This document shows positions 57,296 to 64,000 of a stretch of DNA of 64,000 nucleotides, piece by piece. The stretch's first letter is position 1. The number at the start of each line of letters is the position of its first letter. The stretch spans positions 744,001 to 808,000 of the forward strand of contig JAVGVS010000184.1 in assembly GCA_032718565.1 (NCBI GenBank). The letters are read 5' to 3'. The translations under genes and the position numbers were made by a program. Below the pieces are notes generated by a model. It was not told the DNA's origin. It saw nothing but the letters and a program-made list of their open reading frames with translations, and searched no databases. The stretch is from Distichodus sexfasciatus (Eukaryota; Chordata; Actinopteri; Characiformes; Distichodontidae).

Positions 57296-57335
<40 letters not shown>

Positions 57336-57414
57336 GCTTGCTCTCTTTCTCTCCCTCTCTTGCTTTCTCCTTCTTTTCTCTCTCTTGTTTACTGATTCTC
57401 TCTGTTTTGCTTGG

Positions 57415-57445
<31 letters not shown>

Positions 57446-57593
57446 TTCTTGTCGTTCTCTCTCACTTGATGTTTCTTTTTCTTGCTGGCTCGCTTTCTTT
57501 TCTCTCTCTCTCTTGATTTCTCTTTCTTTTCTCTCTCTCGTTTACTAACCGATTCTCTCTGTTTTGGTTGGTGCTTCTCTCTTCTGCTCACTC

Positions 57594-57654
<61 letters not shown>

Positions 57655-57735
57655 CTGCTTGCTCTCTTTCTCTCCCTCTCTTGCTTTCTCCTTCTTTTCT
57701 CTCTCTCGTTTACTGATTCTCTGTGTTTTGCTTGA

Positions 57736-57771
<36 letters not shown>

Positions 57772-57815
57772 TCTCTCTCTCTCCCTCTCTCTCTCTCCTT
57801 TTCCTCCTTTCACAA
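56960..57815. repeat. Long CT-rich tract with 298-bp tandem duplication
   Basis: Almost pure pyrimidine with TCTC and CTTG units. CACTTTCTTGTCGTTCTCTC recurs at 57144 and 57442 with the following about 160 bp nearly identical, so the period is 298 bp. Open frames on either strand are compositional. Confidence 0.9.
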
Positions 57816-57894
57816 ACTATATCATGCACCAAATTAGGTTCTGCAGTGTTCTGAGCAGAAGGCCAGAGAAGTTGTTCCCAACGTCGGTGCACAA

Positions 57895-58150
57895 ATACAG
57901 ACACACACACGTACACACAGACGGACAGACAGACACACACTTGCATGCACAGGACACGTACACACACACTTGCGGGCGTATACATGCCCTCACTCTCATG
58001 CACACACACATACTGTACACACACATACACACACACACACACACACACTCAGACTTATTGTTTACACATGAAAATGAGGCAGCATGTATTAGTTTGGATC
58101 CGTGCAGAACTGCGTGTGTGTGCGCGTGTGTGTGTGTATGCGGACGCGCG
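57895..58150. repeat. CA-rich and TG-rich microsatellites
   Basis: Degenerate CACACA runs from 57900 to 58049 and TGTGTG at 58110-58140. Confidence 0.85.
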
Positions 58151-58229
58151 CTCATGTTTCCTCTATAGACTGTAGGCACATGCTCATGAGTTTTGCTGAC
58201 AGGAAGTGGAGAAGAGTTTATCTCCTCTT

Positions 58230-58586
58230 TCTGACATCCCCCTCTCTCTCTTCCTCTCTTGCTTGCTCTGTCTTTTTGTCGCTCACTCGCGCTCTCCCCC
58301 TCTCTCTCTCTCTCTGTCCCTCTCGTGCTTGCTCTCTCTTACTTGCTCACTCTTCCTTTATTTCTCTTTCTCCCTCTCGCTGCCTCTTTCTCTCGCTCTT
58401 TCTTTTTCCTCTCTCCCGCTTGCTCTTTCTTTCTCTCTCTCTCTCACTTGCTATCGACTTATTTTTCTCTCACTCTTTCTTTTTTCTCTCTCTCTTGCTC
58501 GCTCTCTATCACTCGTTCTCCCTCTCGCTTGCTCTTGCGTTCTGTTTCTCTCTTCTTTGCCTTCTGTTTCTCTTTCTCTCACTTTT

Positions 58587-58623
<37 letters not shown>

Positions 58624-58750
58624 CTTGCTTGCTCTCTTTCTCTTTTTCTTTCTGTCTCGGTTGATCTGTATTTCTCTTCCTCTCTCTTGCGTGGACTATT
58701 TCTCTCCCTCTCTCTTCCCTGTTCTCTCTGTTCTCTGTCCTTTTTGTCAT
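58230..58750. repeat. Second CT-rich tract
   Basis: C/T-rich with CTCG and CTTG units, related in style to 56960-57815. Confidence 0.85.
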
Positions 58751-58947
58751 CCTTTAATTAAAAGGAACATTGAAAGAAGCAGCGAGTCCAGAGCAAACGG
58801 CACTGCGAGAAGAGACTGCAGTGGAGTCACAGTGGTGCACCCTGGAATTTCGGTGACGGTCAAAATTAAACCGATACTGATAACCGGCAAAATGCCTCAT
58901 TTCGGCCCCCAATAATCGTCCGACCCTTAATTTCAACATCTAGAACC

Positions 58948-59172
58948 AGTGGGCAGTTGGTAGTGTAAAGGTTTGAGAGTCGGCCCTGTGATCAGAAGGT
59001 TGCTGGTTCAAGTCAAGTTTTCAAGGTACCGTCCCCAAACACTGCTGCCTAGATGCTGCTAATGCTGGCCACGGCTATTTTGCTGGTGGGTCAAATGCAG
59101 AGGTCACATTCGGTTGTGGTACACTATGTGCTGTGCTGTGGTGTGTTCACAATAACAAATAATCATTCACTA
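58948..59172 (+). mobile_element. tRNA-derived SINE copy 12
   Basis: GGGCAGTTGGTAGTGTAAAG head, GGTTCAAGTC B box and TTCACAATAACAAATAATCA tail. Confidence 0.85.
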
Positions 59173-59659
59173 AATGCTTCAAGTTACCCAAAACTGTGAA
59201 CAGTCTCTGTGGGCAAACATATCATGCTTCACTTTTTTTCCCTTTTTTTTTAATTAGATGACCAGATTTCATGCGTCATATGAAATCTAGAATTATAATA
59301 TTAATGTATTAGAAATGCGTCAACTAGTCAACCCAGCAAGCCTTTGCTTTTGTGGTTTTTGCTGTCACTCATCGTTAAGTTTGCACGATGCAGCGTTTTT
59401 TACATGTTGTAAAATGCTGCAATATTTTTTGGGGTGTCAGACTGTCTGGATGATTATTGTGACTTTCTTGAGTTCTGAAATTCACATGATTTCCAAAATA
59501 ATTGATGATTTTCGGACAGTGTAGTATTACAGCAGATCTCACAAGATCACAGTAAGGCCGTTCGTTTCCATGTCTGATATTGGTGGGCCTCTAGCAGTTT
59601 TTACAAATTGGTTCTTTAGGAAGTTAAGACATTTACATAGTATAATATTATTTAATAAA

Positions 59660-59877
59660 AGTGAGTGATTTTTCATCGTCGTGAACACACCGCAGCACGG
59701 CACGCAGTCCTCCACAAAGAAAAGTGACCTCTGCATTTGATCCGTCCCTGAAAGAGCCGTGGCCAGCGCTCGGGGAGCAGTGTTTGGGGATGGTACCTTG
59801 CTCATGAGTACCTCAGTGGTACCTGGTCCAGTCCGGGACATCACCCCACCTCCTTAACCGTTACGTTCCAACTGCCC
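59660..59877 (-). mobile_element. tRNA-derived SINE copy 13
   Basis: Plus strand AGTGAGTGATTTTTCATCGT tail to TTACGTTCCAACTGCCCC head, on the opposite strand from copy 12. Confidence 0.8.
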
Positions 59878-59879
59878 CA

Positions 59880-61186
59880 CCAAATACAGACATCAGCAGT
59901 TAGCCAAAACTGCATTCCATGTATTACCTAAATCTTTATTGTAAGTATGTTTATAACATATGATTTCATCTCTAATAAAGGCTGATCCCATCAGCTGTCA
60001 CGTCCGGAGACATTTCACGGAAACATCGAGCGGGATTCAGGGGTGCGTTGAGTAGGCTGATCTCTGGCCTTGATCTGAACCTACTTTAAGTAAAGCTCAG
60101 TGCCACATTAAAGGGAGCCAGGACAGAGCTTGGTGACCCACAGGTCCTCTTTTGTGTGGCGTCTGGAGAGTTTCCAGGTTGTGTGTGGTGTAAAGTAAAG
60201 TCTGAGTTCTCGTTATGAGTCAGGCCTGCGTTCTCCCTCATCCTGCCTTACAGTAAGTGACTCATGTGTTTTTGAACGCCGCCGTATTGGTTTATGGCGT
60301 ATTGTGGCTTAGTCACTGTAATGCCTGCTTCGCCGTTGTTGATGTTGTTTGTTGGCAGTGCAGTTGTGTGTTGACTAATCAGATTAGAGGCTATCACGGT
60401 CTCTCATCGCAAATGCTAATGTGCCAAGCTGTTCATGAAAGCTAACGGCCCTTTCAGCGCAAGTCCCAATTAGCTAACAGTTAGTAAGGTTCACTCAAAT
60501 TGGCAAAGATTGAAATAGAATTGGAATATGAACACTTGGTGTGTATGGAATATTCACCGTTATTTTTCTTGTGATATGCCATTTTTATTTTGGAAAGGGA
60601 AACAATTCTGCGTATTGCATCTTTAATTTAAGGCTACATGTTTTGAACGTTTAAGCAGCAGTCTCAACAAGGCACACTAATAATATGACCTTTCTTTCTT
60701 AAAAAATCTTTCTCATGAACCAGAAGCAAAGCTTCACTCTTAGTTTTTCAGATAAAACCTGGATTAAAAAAAAAAAAATTAAGTCACTGGGCTTCATTCA
60801 TCAGTATTTTCAGAAGTTTTTGATTAAATTTGTTCTTAAGAATGTTAAGATGTTTGAATAGTATGTCACAACTATCGAATTAAAGAAAACCCAATACACA
60901 CATGCGCAATGACATTTTTCCCAATAGTCCTCTTCAGCAGTTGTAGTTTCTGTTCTCACTGCGAAACAAATCTTGAATAAGAAAACATTGGTGAATGTCA
61001 GAGTCTTTATTAAAACTGCAAAGTGGGTTTTTAAAAACATACAGTGTTTCTTCTTAAGAATTGTTAGTAAATGAGGTTAGAAGCACCTCATGTTCCAAAC
61101 ATTTCTGCAACGTCTGACAAATCTCAGGTTTTCCTGTTATTTAAGGCACAATCAGATACTAACAAAAAACTAAAAACCTGCAGTCA
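59880..61186. other. Sequence without recognisable feature
   Basis: Unique-looking A/T-rich DNA; no exon, RNA gene or transposon ends seen. Confidence 0.4.
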
Positions 61187-61194
61187 GAGGTGGA

Positions 61195-61927
61195 CAGTAA
61201 CTAAGTACATTTACTTGAGTACTGTACTTAAGTAGAGATTCTGAGTATCTCTACTTTACTTGAGTGGTATTTTTCTTGGAAACTTACGACTTTCACTTCA
61301 CTACATTTGAAAGACAAATACTGTACTTTTTACTTCACTACATTTCTATCAAGGTTCTCGTTACTTGTTTCTTTCAAATCTGTGGATAAAGTGGATGTTA
61401 TTCCCCCTTTTCTTAAACGTGATTGGTTGTTTGGCGGGTGACAGTCTATCAGTAGGGTTACGTCACACCTGTAGACTGGAACTATAAAACCAAGTTCAGA
61501 CAGTTCTGCTGTTTTCTGTCTTGATTAAAACATTGTTGCTGTTGGAAAGTCAAGAAGCTAGAGGTGTAGAGCTGGGGTTTAAGCAGGTCGGAATGTTCAT
61601 TTGATGTTCCGAGCTGCATTTACAGCTGTTTTCCTGATTAAGTTGGGGTTGTGTTTCATTCTTTAACATTCCACCAGTTCCTCATTCTACAGCGTCTACA
61701 AGCTAGTCAGAGGCATCAGGTATTGTAAGTGTTGTGGCAATAATGCAACAATGTGGTGAAAGATGATGTACTTTTAATACTTAAGTATTTTTTAAAACAA
61801 GTACTTCAGTACTTTAACTTAAGTAAAAATTTGACTGTACGACTTTCACTTGTATTGGAGTAACATTTGACTAATGGTATCTGTACTTTCACTTAAGTAA
61901 TGAAGTTAGCTACTTTGTCCACCTCTG
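61195..61927. mobile_element. Non-autonomous hAT element, perfect target duplication
   Basis: Starts CAGAGGTGGACAGTAACTAA and ends TTTGTCCACCTCTG; CCTGCAGT flanks both sides (61187-61194, 61928-61935). Inside are many ACTTAAGTA and GTACTTT motifs in both directions. It is 733 bp. Confidence 0.92.
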
Positions 61928-61935
61928 CCTGCAGT

Positions 61936-62136
61936 TTATATACGTACACACTGCTTAATGCAATCTGAGAAGTCGTTTGCTCGTTGAAAAGTCTTCCTAG
62001 CAGAGGTGTGTATGCGTGTGGCAGTCAGACTTGACAACTACAGTTCCCCTCATCAGTTCTCAGGAAGCGTGGAACCTAAATGTGCCAAGAAACACTTTTA
62101 AATTGAAAAGTCAACTCTCTCTTTCTCTCTCTCAAA

Positions 62137-62171
<35 letters not shown>

Positions 62172-64000
62172 ACGATTTGTCATTGAACCATTCAATGTGA
62201 TATATGACTCTTGGATGTTCTTAAACTTTTCATGTTGACCACTATAACAAATGTCATGACTAAAAGGCCATGGCAAAGGACAGAGATGGTCAACTTTGTC
62301 ATGTTGAATTGAGGACACTGGAGCTGATACTGGCAACCCATTCCCATGATCGTAGTGGGGTTCCCCAGGTCCTAGTGCCTCATGGGTGAAAAGCTGCCAC
62401 AGTTAAAACAATAGAAAGATCCAATGTTGTGTTTCACTTTGAAAAGATTCATTAAGCATAACGTGTAGAATTACAGAATTGAGTATACAGCGTAAAAGCG
62501 TTTTTGTCATATCGCCATCGTCATCGTAAGATCAAAAACTCCTTTGTAACTCGTGGGACATCTGTACGTTCTACAGTATTTTATGTATTATTTAATATAT
62601 TATGTATACATTTATGTGTTGGTTATTTACAGTTTTGTGCTCTTGTTTTTACACGTCATAAGTCTGAATGAAGCGATTCTTATTTTGAACAAATATTAGT
62701 CGTTCTTACGTAACTTTAAGGGCTTCATTTGATTGGCCAAATGTATTGACGCAAGTATATCGTGCAAACTGATATCGCGTTGATGGCAAATTTTCAGTAT
62801 ACCATAGTTTATTTTTAGGAAACAGTGCATAAAAAACAAAGTATAAATAGATTTTTGAGTATTAGCAGAATTTATTAGTATTAGCAAAGATCACGTCGAT
62901 TAGACATTCTGAATGCCGATTTTGGTTTACTTTTTGATAAATTGCCAAGATCTATTAATATGGGTGTAATATAGTGCATTGATGTGAGAGGTATTCATTG
63001 TCCTTTCTGCTGATTCTTCTTTACGCCACTGAGACTTCCTCTTCTTATGTTGCAACAGGCCTTTTCCCCTCAAAACAGTCTGGCAACCGACTCCAATGCT
63101 GTTTGTTTACTGTTTGAATTCTGGCCTGTCTTATGTGTATCGACCACATAGATCTTGTAAGATGCTGATAAGCAGTGGATTGGACGCTGGTTAACTATTA
63201 ACAGCCCTGATCTGTTCCGCTCTGCTCTCTCTCACGTCCTGCTAGCTGGGCTCTGACAAGAGACGGCAGGTCGAAGGCTTGTGTTTGTTTAACTGAAGCT
63301 GCATTCAAGGAATCTGGACTGGACTGCAGAAGCAGGAAGGGCCTCTGTTCACATCCTGAAATATGAGCTAATGATGTCAGCCCCCTCTCTCTCTCTCTGT
63401 TTTCACTGTGTCTGTGTTGAGCATCCACCTCATCTCCCAAATTCCCTCTCTCTCCTTGTGTGTGTTTGAGTGTCTAGCTCTAATGGCATTGATGACCGTC
63501 CACCAACCCACCCCTCTCGTCCCACCCCACTCTCTTCGCGTGTCCGTCTCTGTGTCTGTCACCGATTTTTATTTCTTTCTCTCACTCCTCGTATTTGAAT
63601 GTCTCTCTGATCGTCCAGTCGTCCGTCTCAGCCCGCCTCTGGGTGTGTCTATAGGTCTGGTCAATACAAACTCAAATCATTATAACAATTAACTGAGACT
63701 TTTACGTCAATTATGATTCACCAAAAAATATATCGTTTTTATTTTGCATCTGTTTTGTCATTTATGAACATCTTACGTCGCGTAACCAATACGTTTTTCT
63801 GTCTTCCCGTCTCTGTGTTTCGTTCGCGCTCTGTATCTCGGTCAGAGTGTCTATGTTTCGGGTCGCTTATGATCGTCCAGTCACAGTCTCTGTCGTATTC
63901 CATTATTCTATATCCATCTTGTGAATATAGGTTCACCCACCCAAATTCTTTCTGTCCTGCAGCAAATGTCTGTTTCTCTCTTTCTCTCACTCGCTCACAC
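61936..64000. other. Right end: non-coding DNA with microsatellites
   Basis: (CA)n at 62134-62169, CT/TG-rich stretches at 63385-63470 and a hAT-like fragment near 63655 (CTGGTCAATACAAACTCAAA) related to about 30366. The expected next exon of the candidate pkn1 gene is not seen before the edge. Confidence 0.45.

Noticed and set aside
56917..58915. Many long open frames on both strands
   Set aside because: All arise from pyrimidine-rich repeats that lack stop codons in several frames.

Overview
This is a piece of a vertebrate nuclear genome, almost certainly a teleost fish. Genes are split into small exons with GT-AG introns. About half of the non-coding DNA is dense repeats typical of teleosts: many short non-autonomous hAT elements with 8-bp target duplications, Tc1-like MITEs, tRNA-derived SINEs, long CA, CT, TA and TCTG microsatellites, and pyrimidine tracts. 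There are no operons, rRNA or true tRNA genes, CRISPR arrays or intact transposase genes. All calls come from reading the sequence by eye; protein comparisons are from memory.

Layout. (1) 1-19.3 kb, plus strand: the 3' part of a large gene. Five phase-compatible coding exons (1-177, 3825-3906, 10428-10573, 10704-13382, 15363-16429) give an open frame of 1382 residues and end in a stop. The protein is low-complexity, acidic, and carries an NPF motif and a C-terminal glutamine-rich coiled coil. It looks like the PRR36 / BTBD8 (APache) family. (2) 19.7-24.2 kb, minus strand: a complete seven-exon gene of 376 residues, rebuilt exon by exon, that matches the C19orf67 (UPF0575) family. (3) 25.35-26.2 kb: a CpG-rich promoter with a CCAAT box and a palindromic E-box, then a seven-residue first coding exon (MATEPSQ) with a good donor. 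(4) 26.2-56.6 kb: repeat-rich sequence without a convincing gene, probably a long first intron. (5) 56.56-56.78 kb: a second GC-rich promoter and a 30-residue first coding exon, also ending in phase 0. (6) 56.9-58.8 kb: a long pyrimidine tract with a 298-bp tandem duplication. (7) 58.9-64 kb: intronic or intergenic DNA with two SINEs, a clean hAT element and microsatellites.

The two phase-0 first exons could be alternative starts of one gene whose remaining exons lie beyond the right edge. The best candidate is pkn1: human PKN1, as I recall it, has two alternative short first exons, one encoding MASDAVQ. Human PRR36, C19orf67 and PKN1 all lie on 19p13, and the paralogues BTBD8 and PKN2 lie together on 1p22, which supports the assignments as a conserved block. 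The left gene and C19orf67 are convergent with close or overlapping 3' ends. C19orf67 and the candidate pkn1 are head to head, about 1.1 kb apart.

The most unusual points are: a C19orf67 intron built almost entirely from a repeat whose GT microsatellite supplies the splice donor; a simple-sequence insertion translated inside C19orf67; a large hairpin of two inverted hAT copies around another repeat; a 1.9-kb element with about 370-bp terminal inverted repeats; a GC-rich minisatellite; and at least 13 copies of one SINE family.
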